A stretch of DNA of 64,000 nt from Sulfitobacter sp. OXR-159 (GCF_034377145.1 NZ_CP139707.1:2365001-2429000); one strand, 5' to 3'. Shown: positions 26,344 to 34,484, counted from the stretch's first letter. A program made the numbers and translations. The notes: generated by a model from the sequence alone, not told the origin.

Positions 26344-27129
26344 TCAGCCGCGGATCGTTTTGGCGAAGGTCGAATAGATCGGCTCGTTCGAGCAGATAAT
26401 CTCGCCGTGCTGCAGGATATTGCGCTCAGGACGGATCGCCTCGACAAGGCCACCGGCCTCTTTGACGATCAACATGCCTGCGGCCACGTCCCACGGCTTC
26501 AAACGACGTTCCCAAAACCCATCGTAGCGGCCCGAAGCGACGTAAGCCAGATCAAGCGAAGCCGCACCCCAGCGGCGCACACCGGCGCAAACGGGCAGAA
26601 GACGGCCCAGATCCTTCAGCGTTTCGGGAAGATCGGCACGGCCACCGAAAGGCAAGCCCGTGGCAAAGATCGATTCAATCATGCGGTGACGGCCCGACAC
26701 GCGCAGGCGGCTTTCGTTCATCCAAGCGCCAGTGCCTTTTTCGGCAAAGAACATCTCATCCTTGGCAGGGTCGAAAACCACACCAGCGACGATCTCACCC
26801 TTATGCTCCAACGCGATGGAGACGGCCCAATGCGGCAGGCCGTGCAAGAAGTTGGTCGTGCCATCCAGCGGGTCGACGATCCAACGGCGCGTTGGGTCTT
26901 GGCCCTCTTCCTCGCCGCCCTCTTCGGCCAGCCAGCCGTAGGTCGGGCGCGCGCCCATCAGGTCGTCTTTGATGATCTTCTCGGCGCCAATGTCGGCTTT
27001 GGTCACGAAATCGCCCGCGCCTTTGACCGAGACCTGAAGGTTCTCGACCTCGCGGAAATCCTTGACCAATGCACGCCCCGCTTTGCGTGCCGCTTTGATC
27101 ATGATGTTAAGATTCGCACTGCCGATCAT
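26344..27129 (-). CDS. suhB: Inositol-1-monophosphatase family protein
   Basis: 261 residues. Metal and substrate motifs: AEEGG with Glu70, DPLDGTTNF with Asp86 and Asp89, and the late WGAASLDLAYVASGRYDGFWE and PWDVAAGMLIVKEAGG. It removes phosphate from myo-inositol-1-phosphate and related sugars; in enteric bacteria SuhB also acts in rRNA antitermination. Which role dominates here is not visible. Confidence 0.94.
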   Translation of the reverse strand: MIGSANLNIMIKAARKAGRALVKDFREVENLQVSVKGAGDFVTKADIGAEKIIKDDLMGARPTYGWLAEEGGEEEGQDPTRRWIVDPLDGTTNFLHGLPHWAVSIALEHKGEIVAGVVFDPAKDEMFFAEKGTGAWMNESRLRVSGRHRMIESIFATGLPFGGRADLPETLKDLGRLLPVCAGVRRWGAASLDLAYVASGRYDGFWERRLKPWDVAAGMLIVKEAGGLVEAIRPERNILQHGEIICSNEPIYSTFAKTIRG

Positions 27130-27295
27130 TGTTCGCGCCCTTTGATGGATAAGGCGGGACGTATAGGGCGCAAGAGCGCAATTGCCAAGGGGGCAGAAAC
27201 CTAGGCCGCTGGGGCATTCTTACGCAGCGTGCGGGTTGTTTTAAAAGCACAAGGTGACACCTTGGACCCAAAGCAATCAGCCCGAAGGAAATCCC

Positions 27296-28345
27296 ATGTC
27301 TGACCAGATGAAAAAAATCGTCCTCGCCAGCCGCCCAGACGGTGCGCCAACGCCTGAAAACTTCCGCCTAGAAAGCGCGAATATGCCCCAGCCGGGCGAC
27401 GGGGAAATATTGGTCGAAGTGCACTACATGTCGCTTGATCCCTATATGCGGGGCCGCATGGATGATGCGAAATCTTATGCGCAGCCGGTGCCTATTGGCG
27501 GGCTCATGGAGGGCGGCAGCGTCGGCAAGGTGATCGCCTCCAATGATCCGAGCTTTAACGTTGGCGATTTTGCCTTTGGCGCCTTTGGCTGGGCGACCCA
27601 CGGCGTTGCCCCGGCCAAGCAGTGCCAAAAGGTCGACGCCGAAGCCGTGCCGATCACCGCCTCGCTTGGTGTGCTGGGGATGCCCGGATTGACCGGTTGG
27701 TACGGGCTGAACGAAATCGGCCAGCCGAAAGAGGGTGAGACGCTTGTCGTCGCGGCCGCCACGGGGCCTGTCGGGTCGATGGTGGGGCAGTTGGCCAAGG
27801 CCAAAGGGCTGCGCACCGTCGGCATCGCGGGCGGGGCCGAGAAATGTAAGATCGCCACGCGCGACTTCGGCTTTGACGTCTGCCTTGATCACCGCGCCTA
27901 TGACGACGCCAAATCCCTGCGCGCCGCGCTGAAAGAGGCCGCGCCGGATGGCATTGATATCTATTACGAAAACGTCGGTGGCAAAGTGCTTGATGCAGTA
28001 CTGCCGCTGATGAACCCGCATGGCCGTATCCCGCTCTGCGGCATGATCGCGTGGTATAACGCAGGCGGGCTTGGTGCCGACGCCGAGGGCGCTGGCCTCA
28101 CCGCGCCGCGGCTGTGGCGGACAATTTTGGTGAATTTCCTCACCGTGCGCGGCTTCATCATCTCGAACCACTGGAACCGCATGCCCGAGTTTCACCGCGA
28201 GGTGGCCCCGATGGTCGCGGATGGACGTGTGAAGGTGAAAGAGGACATCACCGAGGGGCTGGAGAATGCGCCGCAGGCGTTCATCGACATGCTGAATGGC
28301 GGCAACACTGGCAAGGCAATCGTTAAGCCCACATTTCCCAAGTAA
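27296..28345 (+). CDS. Zinc-independent MDR-family NADP-dependent oxidoreductase
   Basis: 349 residues. ATG at 27296 has the site GAAGGAAATCCC. The opening KIVLASRPDGAPTPENFRLE and HYMSLDPYMRGRMDD match the leukotriene B4 dehydrogenase / curcumin reductase (CurA) group, and AAATGPVGSMVGQLAKAKG (about residue 155) is the NADPH Rossmann loop. It reduces alpha,beta-unsaturated carbonyls; the in-cell substrate is unknown. An IS1380 element lies just downstream but the stop codon is intact. Confidence 0.93.
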   Translation: MSDQMKKIVLASRPDGAPTPENFRLESANMPQPGDGEILVEVHYMSLDPYMRGRMDDAKSYAQPVPIGGLMEGGSVGKVIASNDPSFNVGDFAFGAFGWATHGVAPAKQCQKVDAEAVPITASLGVLGMPGLTGWYGLNEIGQPKEGETLVVAAATGPVGSMVGQLAKAKGLRTVGIAGGAEKCKIATRDFGFDVCLDHRAYDDAKSLRAALKEAAPDGIDIYYENVGGKVLDAVLPLMNPHGRIPLCGMIAWYNAGGLGADAEGAGLTAPRLWRTILVNFLTVRGFIISNHWNRMPEFHREVAPMVADGRVKVKEDITEGLENAPQAFIDMLNGGNTGKAIVKPTFPK

Positions 28346-28359
28346 GGCGCTGATTTCGC

Positions 28360-30007
28360 TGTCCTGACCATTATATTTCCTATATAAAACATGGTGTTGA
28401 AGGCTGCGAGGGGCGCGTTTCATGGATCACCCAGAGGGTGCGGGCTTGCAACGGGCAGATCGGGTGGATTTCGACCCTCGCGTGCGGCTGGAATTTCGCG
28501 GCACGCAGCTCAGTTCCGACGGCGGCCTTCTGGTGATGCGCGAGCTTGATGACGCGCTCGGGTTGTCCGATTTGGCGTCAGCGGCGCTGCGCGATACTCG
28601 CTCTGGCAAGAACACGGTCCATCGGCTCGACGGCCTGTTCCGGCAATCAGTCTTTGGGCGGCTGGCCGGATACGAGGATGTCAACGACGCCAACCGTCTC
28701 GCCTGCGATCCGGTCATGCGCCAAGTTGTCGGCGGCAGAGCGGTCGATGCACAAGCGGCCTCGGCATCGCAGATGGGACGGTTCGAGACCGAGACGCTGG
28801 CTCTGGCCGGGAACCGTGCCGCGCTGGCCGACCTGAACGGGCAATGGATCGACCGGTTCCATGACCGTAACGGGCTGAAGTACATCGTTCTGGACATGGA
28901 CAGCTCGGTCAGCCCGACCCATGGCGACCAGGAAGGGTCCGCCTGGAATGGCCATTTCGACTGTAGCTGCTATCACCCCAACTTTCTGTTCAACCAGTTC
29001 GGGATGCTGGAACGCTGCGCCCTGCGCCATGGCAACGTCCACAGCGCCGATGGCTGGCGTGATGTTCTCGACCCCGTCATTGCGCGCTACGCGGAGCGCG
29101 ACCTTGGTGGCAGGTTCTTCCGGGCCGATGCTGCCTACGCGATCCCGGCGATCTATGAGCGATTGGAAGAAGCGCGGTTCTTCTACGCCATCCGGCTGCC
29201 CGCAAACGCGGTCCTCAAGGACAAGATCGCGCATCGGCTAACGCGCCCTGTCGGGCGGCCGTCACTGACCAAGGTCAAGCGGTTCTTCGAGGAATTCGAG
29301 TATCAGGCGGCGTCCTGGGACAAGGAACGCCGGGTGATCGCCAAGATCGAATGGCATCCGGGCGAACTGTTCCCGCGTGTCGGCTTCATCGTCACCAACC
29401 TGCCGATGGAGCCGGACTGGGTGGTGCGGTTCTACAACCAGCGCGGCACCGCCGAGCAGCACATCAAAGAGGGCAAATACGCCTTTCGCTGGACGCGGCT
29501 GTCGTGCCGGAAGTTCCGCGACAATGAGGTGCGGCTGCAACTGCACGCCCTGGCGTACAACCTGGCCACCTTCTTGCGCTGCATCGAGCTGCCCGAAGCC
29601 ATGGCCGACTGGTCGTTGACCAGCCTGCAACTGAAGCTGATCAAGATCGGGGCACGTGTGGTCCGTCACGCCCGCACCATCACCTTCCAGCTGGCCGAGG
29701 TCGCTGTCACCGGCACGATGGTACGCGCCATCCTCGCCGCTATCCGCCGATTGCGAGCGCCACCGCTATGCGCATGATCGCGATCCACGCTCAAACTGAA
29801 CGAAAGCGGCTGGACAGATCTGTCCGCTGCGCTGAAAAACGCCGCCCCTGGGCAAGGAAACAGCGGCTTCGCGGTCTGATCCGTCCAGATCCAGCAGTCT
29901 GCGCGACCGCAGGTGCCGCTTGCGGCAGAAAATCCTTGTCTAGCGATCGGATACAGGCGATCTTCACCTCAAACGACACGCCACCTGGGGAATGCAGGTT
30001 AAGGTGA
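28360..30007 (+). mobile_element. IS1380-family insertion sequence (ends approximate)
   Basis: An IS1380-type transposase with short flanks, between an MDR reductase and metR. The length of roughly 1.65 kb suits the family. No convincing terminal inverted repeat was found by eye, so the ends are estimates. A 7-bp direct repeat AAGTAAG occurs near both ends (28340-28346 and 30008-30014) but may be chance. After the transposase there are about 230 bp of non-coding DNA including a perfect 14-bp palindrome GGACAGATCTGTCC (29812-29825). Confidence 0.55.
28422..29777 (+). CDS. IS1380-family transposase
   Basis: 451 residues, full length. A DDE (IS4-fold) enzyme: first Asp in YIVLDMDSSVSPTHGDQEG, second in FFRADAAYAIP, and the YREK-like region VVRFYNQRGTAEQHIKEGKYAFRWTRLSC with Glu. 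LRGTQLSSDGGLL-type N-terminus (EFRGTQLSSDGGLLVMRELDD) is diagnostic for IS1380. No frameshift is visible, so it may be active. Ribosome site GCGAGGGG precedes ATG. Confidence 0.93.
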   Translation: MDHPEGAGLQRADRVDFDPRVRLEFRGTQLSSDGGLLVMRELDDALGLSDLASAALRDTRSGKNTVHRLDGLFRQSVFGRLAGYEDVNDANRLACDPVMRQVVGGRAVDAQAASASQMGRFETETLALAGNRAALADLNGQWIDRFHDRNGLKYIVLDMDSSVSPTHGDQEGSAWNGHFDCSCYHPNFLFNQFGMLERCALRHGNVHSADGWRDVLDPVIARYAERDLGGRFFRADAAYAIPAIYERLEEARFFYAIRLPANAVLKDKIAHRLTRPVGRPSLTKVKRFFEEFEYQAASWDKERRVIAKIEWHPGELFPRVGFIVTNLPMEPDWVVRFYNQRGTAEQHIKEGKYAFRWTRLSCRKFRDNEVRLQLHALAYNLATFLRCIELPEAMADWSLTSLQLKLIKIGARVVRHARTITFQLAEVAVTGTMVRAILAAIRRLRAPPLCA

Positions 30008-30123
30008 AGTAAGCCTTGCGCCTACCTTTGGCCCGGAATCAAGCCGCAGGCGCCGGGCCATCGCCTGCCCGTCCCCCGGGTAGGCGATTTGATGAGGCGA
30101 GGTGCTGCCCCTCAGAACGCCGC
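29778..30123. other. Gene-free gap: IS1380 right flank and metR downstream (346 bp)
   Basis: Holds the right arm of the IS element up to about 30007 and then the metR downstream region. It contains the palindrome at 29812-29825 and an inverted repeat TCGCCT...AGGCGA with inner CCC/GGG (30061-30087) that could end metR transcription, though no U-run follows. Short frames here have no support. Confidence 0.5.
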
Positions 30124-31038
30124 CTAGGCCCGCTGCAACTTCCGCGCCTCTTGCCCGGCCAGTTTCAACAACTCATCCATAAACGGTTTGCCCAGATCAT
30201 CCTTGCGCACCGCCGCATAAAGCCGCCGCGTTATACCCTGCGCCGTCAAAGGCCGCGTGACGTAATCCGACGAATATTTCACCTCGCGCACCACCCAGTC
30301 CGGCAGGACCGACACCCCGCGATTGGACGCCACCAATAGCAAGATCACCGCCGTTAGCTCGACCTGTCGGATCGCTGCAGGCTCGACCTTGGCGGGGATC
30401 AACAACTGGCTGAACACATCCAGTCGCGTCCGTTCCACCGGGTAGGTAATGAGCGTCTCACCACGAAAATCAGCCGCCTCCACAAAGGGTCTCTCGGCCA
30501 GAGGGTGGCTTTGCGACGCCACGAAAACCGGATTGTAATCAAAGAGTTCGACAAACTCGACCCCCGGCAGTTCTTCGGGATCCGATGACACCACCAGATC
30601 AACCTCTTCGCGCAGCAGAGCGGGCAGCGCGTCAAATGCCAGACCGGGGCGGATATCGACATCAACATCCTGCCAATGCCGCCGGAACTGCTCCAACACC
30701 GGGAAAAGCCACTCGAAACAAGCGTGGCATTCAATGGCAATATGCATCCGCCCCGTGCTGCCTGCCCGCAGCCCCGAGAATTCATCTTGCAAAGCTTCGA
30801 CCTGCGGCAAAACCTGCTGCGCCAGCTTCAAAAGTCTCTGCCCGGCGGGCGAGAGCTTCAACGGTTTTGAGCGCCGGACAAACAACTCAACCCCGGCCTG
30901 ATCCTCCAACCCCTTCACCTGATGACTTAACGCCGATTGCGTGATATTCATCTGATCCGCCGCGCGGGCCAGCCCGCCCGCCTCGTGAATGGCCTTGATT
31001 GTGCGCAGGTGACGGAACTCAATGTGCATGTGAGGCAT
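30124..31038 (-). CDS. metR: LysR-family regulator, MetR type
   Basis: 304 residues. N-terminal LysR HTH (FRHLRTIKAIHEAGGLARAADQMNITQSALSHQVKGLE, positions 8-45) and a periplasmic-binding-like effector domain (GSTGRMHIAIECHACFEWLFPVLEQFRRHWQDVDV), where the ECHACFEWL segment is characteristic of MetR, the homocysteine-responsive activator of methionine genes. It is divergent from metF, its usual type of target. A second ATG lies 9 bp inside. Two palindromes occupy the 85-bp gap. Confidence 0.93.
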   Translation of the reverse strand: MPHMHIEFRHLRTIKAIHEAGGLARAADQMNITQSALSHQVKGLEDQAGVELFVRRSKPLKLSPAGQRLLKLAQQVLPQVEALQDEFSGLRAGSTGRMHIAIECHACFEWLFPVLEQFRRHWQDVDVDIRPGLAFDALPALLREEVDLVVSSDPEELPGVEFVELFDYNPVFVASQSHPLAERPFVEAADFRGETLITYPVERTRLDVFSQLLIPAKVEPAAIRQVELTAVILLLVASNRGVSVLPDWVVREVKYSSDYVTRPLTAQGITRRLYAAVRKDDLGKPFMDELLKLAGQEARKLQRA

Positions 31039-31039
31039 T

Positions 31040-31067
31040 ACTCATGTTCAAGATGAATGTTATGAGT
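31040..31067. promoter_or_regulatory. Candidate MetR operator
   Basis: ACTCAT (31040-31045) and ATGAGT (31062-31067) form a perfect inverted repeat around TTCA-AGA-TGAA (31047-31057), itself an inverted repeat. It abuts the metR start and is 57 bp from the metF start. The half-sites TTCA/TGAA recall the MetR motif TGAA-N5-TTCA, but in opposite order. Confidence 0.5.
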
Positions 31068-31069
31068 TT

Positions 31070-31093
31070 GTCTCACAAGGCTAGATGTGAGAC
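31070..31093. promoter_or_regulatory. Inverted repeat upstream of metF
   Basis: GTCTCACA (31070-31077) and TGTGAGAC (31086-31093) are perfect complements with an 8-bp spacer, 30 bp before the metF ATG. It could be a second operator or a 5'-leader stem; no known S-adenosylmethionine or SAH riboswitch core was recognised. Confidence 0.5.
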
Positions 31094-31123
31094 AAGACGT
31101 GAAACCGCCAAAAGGATCTCTCA

Positions 31124-31990
31124 ATGACCACGCCTGCCGTTTCCTTCGAAGTCTTCCCGCCCCGCACCGTTGGCGCGGCGTTCAAACTGTGGGATGCAGC
31201 TCAGGCGCTGGCCCCACTGGCGCCGCGTTTCTTCTCGGTCACCTATGGCGCGGGTGGCACGACCCGGGATCTGACCCATGATTCGGCCCATGTGCTGCAC
31301 CGTACCTCCGGTCTGCCTGTCGCCGGGCACCTGACCTGCGTGGGGGCCAGCCGCGCGGAAACCATGGAAGTCGCCGATAAATTCGCCGAAGCGGGCATCA
31401 AAGACATCGTCGCCCTGCGCGGCGATCCGCAGGCGGGCACCGACAAGTTCGAGCCGCATCCAGACGGTTTTGCCGATAGCTGCGAGTTGATCGAGGCGCT
31501 GGCGAAAACCGGCAAATTCACCATCCGAGTGGGCGCCTACCCCGACCCGCACCCCGAAGCGGCCGACCAGCAGGCCAATATCGATTGGCTGAAACGCAAG
31601 TTCGACGCGGGCGCGGACGAGGCCTTGACCCAGTTCTTCTTTGAAGCCGATACCTTTCTGCGCTTCCGCGACGCCTGCGTCAAAGCGGGCATCGACAAGC
31701 CGATCACGCCGGGCATCCTGCCAGTGGTCAACTGGACCTCAGCCCGCAAGTTCGCCGTCAAATGTGGTACGCCCATCCCGGAATGGGTCGACCAAGCCTA
31801 TGAAGCGGCGATCCGCGATGACCGTCATGACCTGCTGGCCCAAGCCATGTGCACCGAACTGTGCAGCGAATTGATCGACGAGGGCGTGGACGCACTGCAT
31901 TTCTACACGCTCAACCGCGCCGAACTGACCCGCGATGTTTGCCGCGCCATCGGTGTGACGCCGCAGGTTGATCTGTCGGACGTCGCGTAA
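31124..31990 (+). CDS. metF: Methylenetetrahydrofolate reductase
   Basis: 288 residues, a typical bacterial MetF. It uses FAD to reduce 5,10-methylene-THF to 5-methyl-THF for methionine synthesis. Visible motifs are VSFEVFPPRT with catalytic Glu near residue 9, SVTYGAGGTTRD, GHLTCVGASR, ALRGDP and FFFEADTFLRF. It starts behind AAAGGATCTCTCA. It stands divergent from metR, and with metY elsewhere in the window reflects methionine biosynthesis. Confidence 0.96.
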   Translation: MTTPAVSFEVFPPRTVGAAFKLWDAAQALAPLAPRFFSVTYGAGGTTRDLTHDSAHVLHRTSGLPVAGHLTCVGASRAETMEVADKFAEAGIKDIVALRGDPQAGTDKFEPHPDGFADSCELIEALAKTGKFTIRVGAYPDPHPEAADQQANIDWLKRKFDAGADEALTQFFFEADTFLRFRDACVKAGIDKPITPGILPVVNWTSARKFAVKCGTPIPEWVDQAYEAAIRDDRHDLLAQAMCTELCSELIDEGVDALHFYTLNRAELTRDVCRAIGVTPQVDLSDVA

Positions 31991-32006
31991 ACTTGGCACC
32001 TCGGGC

Positions 32007-32024
32007 GCAGGGGCTTGCCCCTGC
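32007..32024 (+). terminator. Hairpin after metF
   Basis: GCAGGGGC TT GCCCCTGC, perfect 8-bp arms, 17 bp beyond the metF stop. It has only a 2-nt apparent loop and no U-run, so it is a weak terminator candidate. Confidence 0.35.
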
Positions 32025-32071
32025 CCCGCTCGGGCGTATCCTCCGGCGAAATTCATCTGCCGGAGAAGACC

Positions 32072-32554
32072 ATGCCCCGCATCGCCCAAAGCCCTGCTGA
32101 CCTTTTGTCCCAATCCGAGGCCCTGAAACTGTCGGGGCTGGAGTTCATGCAGGCCATCCTCGACGGCACCAACCCCGGCCCGCCCATTGGCCAAACCATG
32201 GGCTATGCACTGCATTCGGTCGAAGAGGGCCGCATCATCTTTCGCGGCGCGCCGAGCTTCGCCATGACCAACCCGATGGGCACGGTGCATGGCGGCTGGT
32301 ACGGCACGCTGCTCGATTCGGCGATGGCCTGCGCAGTGATGACGAAAGTGCCGCGCGGCTCGGTCTATACCACTTTGGAATACAAGATTAATATCCTGCG
32401 GGGCCTGCCCTTGGGGATGGAGATCGACTGCATCGGGGTGACCGATCACGTGGGCCGCTCCACCGGCGTGGCGCATGGTGAAATACGCGGGGTCGAGGAT
32501 GGCAAACTTTATGCCACCGGCTCAACCACCTGCATCGTGATGAAGCTGGGCTAA
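32072..32554 (+). CDS. PaaI-family hotdog thioesterase
   Basis: 160 residues. ATG at 32072 follows CGGAGAAGACC. The hotdog-fold signature is NPMGTVHGGWYGTLLDSAMACAVMT (about 71-95), then TTLEYKINILRGLPLGMEIDCIG and the late GKLYATGSTTCIVMKLG. It is predicted to hydrolyse aryl- or acyl-CoA thioesters in the cytoplasm. Substrate unknown. Its neighbours give no pathway clue. Confidence 0.85.
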   Translation: MPRIAQSPADLLSQSEALKLSGLEFMQAILDGTNPGPPIGQTMGYALHSVEEGRIIFRGAPSFAMTNPMGTVHGGWYGTLLDSAMACAVMTKVPRGSVYTTLEYKINILRGLPLGMEIDCIGVTDHVGRSTGVAHGEIRGVEDGKLYATGSTTCIVMKLG

Positions 32555-32575
32555 CCCCAATCACAAAACAACCCC

Positions 32576-32595
32576 GGCGTGGACGGCGCCACGCC
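32576..32595 (-). terminator. Terminator of PRC-barrel gene
   Basis: GGCGTGG / CCACGCC with a 6-nt loop; on the minus strand followed by GGGGTTGTTTTGTG, a loosely T-rich tail. Confidence 0.5.
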
Positions 32596-32634
32596 AAGGT
32601 CAAAACTCTTTCGGCAAAGAGTTAACCGTTCAGA

Positions 32635-33060
32635 TCAGTCCCAAAAACCTTCGTCAACGCCGGGCAGCGCTTCCAGTTCTTCTTCGCTCAGACGGGTAAC
32701 ATAGGCATAGGTTTGGTCGTCGACGGCCACGAGGTTCACGTCGGGCGTAGAAATCATGACATGTTTGTCACCGATATCAAGGAAACCACCGACTTCGGCC
32801 ACGATACCGACCATTTGGCCATTTTTGGACAGAACGATGTCTTCGATCTCACCGATCTCGTTCCAGTCGGTGCCGATTTCGGAATATGCCGTGTTGGGGC
32901 TCCATTCATCGCTGGCTTCGTTGATGGTGTAAATCTCTCCGCCTGTGATATCCCGCGAGCGGATCAGATCGCGGCGCATCTCGTTCATCGCCACACTGTC
33001 GAGGTTGGAATGGTCGACCATATGGGCCTCTGCGAAAGCGGCGGTGCCTGCGATTGTCAA
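32635..33060 (-). CDS. PRC-barrel domain protein, secreted; conventional start codon missing
   Basis: The frame codes a PRC-barrel-type protein (GGEIYTINEASDEWS, IGEIEDIVLSKNGQMVGIVAEVGGFLDIGDKHVMI). It clearly has a signal peptide, but the expected first codon is AGG (33088-33090 in + coordinates), six bases after a GAGGAG ribosome site; frame continues AAA ACG CTC ACA with KTLTASTLALTIAGTAAFAEA. There is no ATG/GTG between it and an in-frame TAA. The first usable start is a TTG at 33060, which shortens the signal peptide to about 11 residues. So expression or export may be impaired, unless this base is an error. Confidence 0.65.
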   Translation of the reverse strand: MTIAGTAAFAEAHMVDHSNLDSVAMNEMRRDLIRSRDITGGEIYTINEASDEWSPNTAYSEIGTDWNEIGEIEDIVLSKNGQMVGIVAEVGGFLDIGDKHVMISTPDVNLVAVDDQTYAYVTRLSEEELEALPGVDEGFWD

Positions 33061-33273
33061 GGCAAGGGTGCTGGCTGTGAGCGTTTTCCTGTCTCTCTCC
33101 TCTTTCGTTAATTGCTGTGGTTACAACGAAAGCTGAGGGTGAACGTTCCAGAAAAGGCTTAGATTCTATGGGTTAGCGTGGAAACGCTGGTGCGGCACTG
33201 CGCGGCCAGCCCTCGCGGAAAGGCGCTAGTCTCACTGGAAAGAGTGGCCGATGCACGAAAAGTGGGGGGGGGA

Positions 33274-33350
33274 TGGTACCACCTCCTGGTCTCGAACCAG
33301 GGACCTCTTGATCCACAATCAAGCGCTCTAACCAACTGAGCTAAGGCGGC
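33274..33350 (-). tRNA. tRNA-His (GTG anticodon)
   Basis: A 77-nt cloverleaf including an encoded CCA. Acceptor GCCGCCT pairs with AGGTGGT (two G-U pairs); D-arm TAGCTCAGTTGGTTAGAGC; anticodon stem CTTGA/TCAAG with loop TTGTGGA; T-arm CCTGGTTCGAGACCAGG. The discriminator base is A73 and the base before position 1 is T, so no G-1 is encoded, as known for a subset of alphaproteobacteria. Confidence 0.95.
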
Positions 33351-33712
33351 ACTGGGGCGGATTTAGCGCCCGTGGCAGAGGAATGCAAGACCTCAGGGAC
33401 AGAAGAATGGTCGGTTTTCGGCAGAATTTTCACGTCTTCCCGACCATCGCCTTTTCCGGGGGAAACTTCGGTGGCTGGCCACTGGTTCTTGCGCCCCTGC
33501 CCCTACACCGCGCCTTGTTCAGCCCTTTCGGCTCAGAGGTGTGCCAAAAAACGGCATCAGAGCCCACCACGTGCCGCATAGAGGGTCAGCGTTTCCCGCA
33601 CGCATCCGCACCATGCCGAATCCCGGTCGCCACAGTCCCGCAACACCGCAAGATCCCTTGCCTTTTCCGCCACTCCGCGCTAGCGATAAGCCCCACCAAA
33701 CCGGAGGCTCCC
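33351..33712. other. Gene-free gap between tRNA-His and small acidic protein (362 bp)
   Basis: It includes the tRNA promoter region on the minus strand. A perfect 8-bp inverted repeat ATGGTCGG (33407-33414) / CCGACCAT (33440-33447) with a 25-bp spacer is the only structure noticed. Longer frames through this stretch lack codon bias and a ribosome site. Confidence 0.5.
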
Positions 33713-33901
33713 ATGGGCATCGACACCGAACGCGACATTGAAGCAAACCTGCAAATCGGCCCGACCGACAAAGGCATGGTCCGCCTTTTTGTCGAAGGGG
33801 ACGGCGTTGAAATTCCGATGGATTTCACGCCCGAGGAAGCCCGCGAAATCGCCGAAGAAATCATGGCCGCAGCGAACCGCGCGGGCAAAAAGGGGCGTTA
33901 A
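33713..33901 (+). CDS. Small acidic protein (DUF6324-like)
   Basis: 62 residues, starting after a good GGAGGCTCCC site. The sequence (MGIDTERDIEANLQIGPTDK then GMVRLFVEGDGVEIPMDFTP) is compact, acidic with a basic end (AGKKGR) and looks like the short conserved Rhodobacterales family DUF6324. Function unknown. Confidence 0.75.
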   Translation: MGIDTERDIEANLQIGPTDKGMVRLFVEGDGVEIPMDFTPEEAREIAEEIMAAANRAGKKGR

Positions 33902-33998
33902 GCCCCCTTGAGGGACAGGCAGCCCGCAGGGCATTGCGTTCTTCCAGCGCTCTGCCAAGGCACTACTTTCGAAGCAAAAACTGCGCTCAGCCCCACTA

Positions 33999-34457
33999 TC
34001 AAGACCAGTTCGGCGCCATATCTGGATCGCGCAGCCGGTGCAGGCGCCGGGCGGCATGGGTCGCGAACTTTTGCACCATCACCTTGCGCCGGGCGGGCGC
34101 AAGCTTGGTCTCGTCGCTCATTCGCACAATCTCGGCCCCATAGGCGTCACCGATGATAAGGCCGCTTTCCTCCGGCAGCAGCTCTACCGGAAAATCACTG
34201 TCGACGGCCCAAAAGAACCGGTCCGCCCATTCCAAATAGCCCTCCCATTTTGCGTCGCCCATGAAATCGGCGCGGCAGGATTTACATTCGACGATCCAAA
34301 TCTCCCCCTTCGGGCCAAGTGCCATCACGTCCACCCGCAGGCCGCGCGTTGGCACCAGTTCCTCAACAGAGGCGAAACCCAGATCGGCCAAATGCCGCAT
34401 CACCCCCCGCGCCAGAAGCTGACCGGGTTGGAACTGTCGTATCTCGTTTTCCATCAT
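33999..34457 (-). CDS. mmcB: MmcB-family DNA repair protein
   Basis: 152 residues with a tandem ATG start (34457 or 34454). The domain has a restriction-endonuclease-like core: RVDVMALGPKGEIWIVECKSCRADFMGDAKWEGYLEWADRFFWAV, containing D...E-C-K typical of the PD-(D/E)xK fold. MmcB is known in alphaproteobacteria as an SOS-induced protein needed for resistance to mitomycin C. A LexA box sits 13 bp upstream. It reads opposite to the next gene, which starts 108 bp away. Confidence 0.88.
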   Translation of the reverse strand: MMENEIRQFQPGQLLARGVMRHLADLGFASVEELVPTRGLRVDVMALGPKGEIWIVECKSCRADFMGDAKWEGYLEWADRFFWAVDSDFPVELLPEESGLIIGDAYGAEIVRMSDETKLAPARRKVMVQKFATHAARRLHRLRDPDMAPNWS

Positions 34458-34469
34458 AGCGACAAATAT

Positions 34470-34484
34470 GAACATTTGGTGAAC
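34470..34484 (-). promoter_or_regulatory. LexA (SOS) box of mmcB
   Basis: GAACATTTGGTGAAC fits the alphaproteobacterial LexA site GAAC-N7-GAAC (GTTC-N7-GTTC on the coding strand) exactly. It begins 13 bp before the mmcB start, where LexA would block transcription. Confidence 0.8.

Noticed and set aside
29768..30007. 79-codon frame after the IS1380 transposase
   Set aside because: It lies in the IS right arm, lacks a ribosome site and contains a palindrome; no domain.
28340..30014. AAGTAAG direct repeat as the IS1380 target duplication
   Set aside because: A 7-mer match in this much flanking sequence is close to chance, the left copy would include the reductase stop codon, and 7 bp does not suit the family.
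31070..31093. Known SAM or SAH riboswitch before metF
   Set aside because: A single stem is present but no conserved riboswitch core; kept only as a generic inverted repeat.
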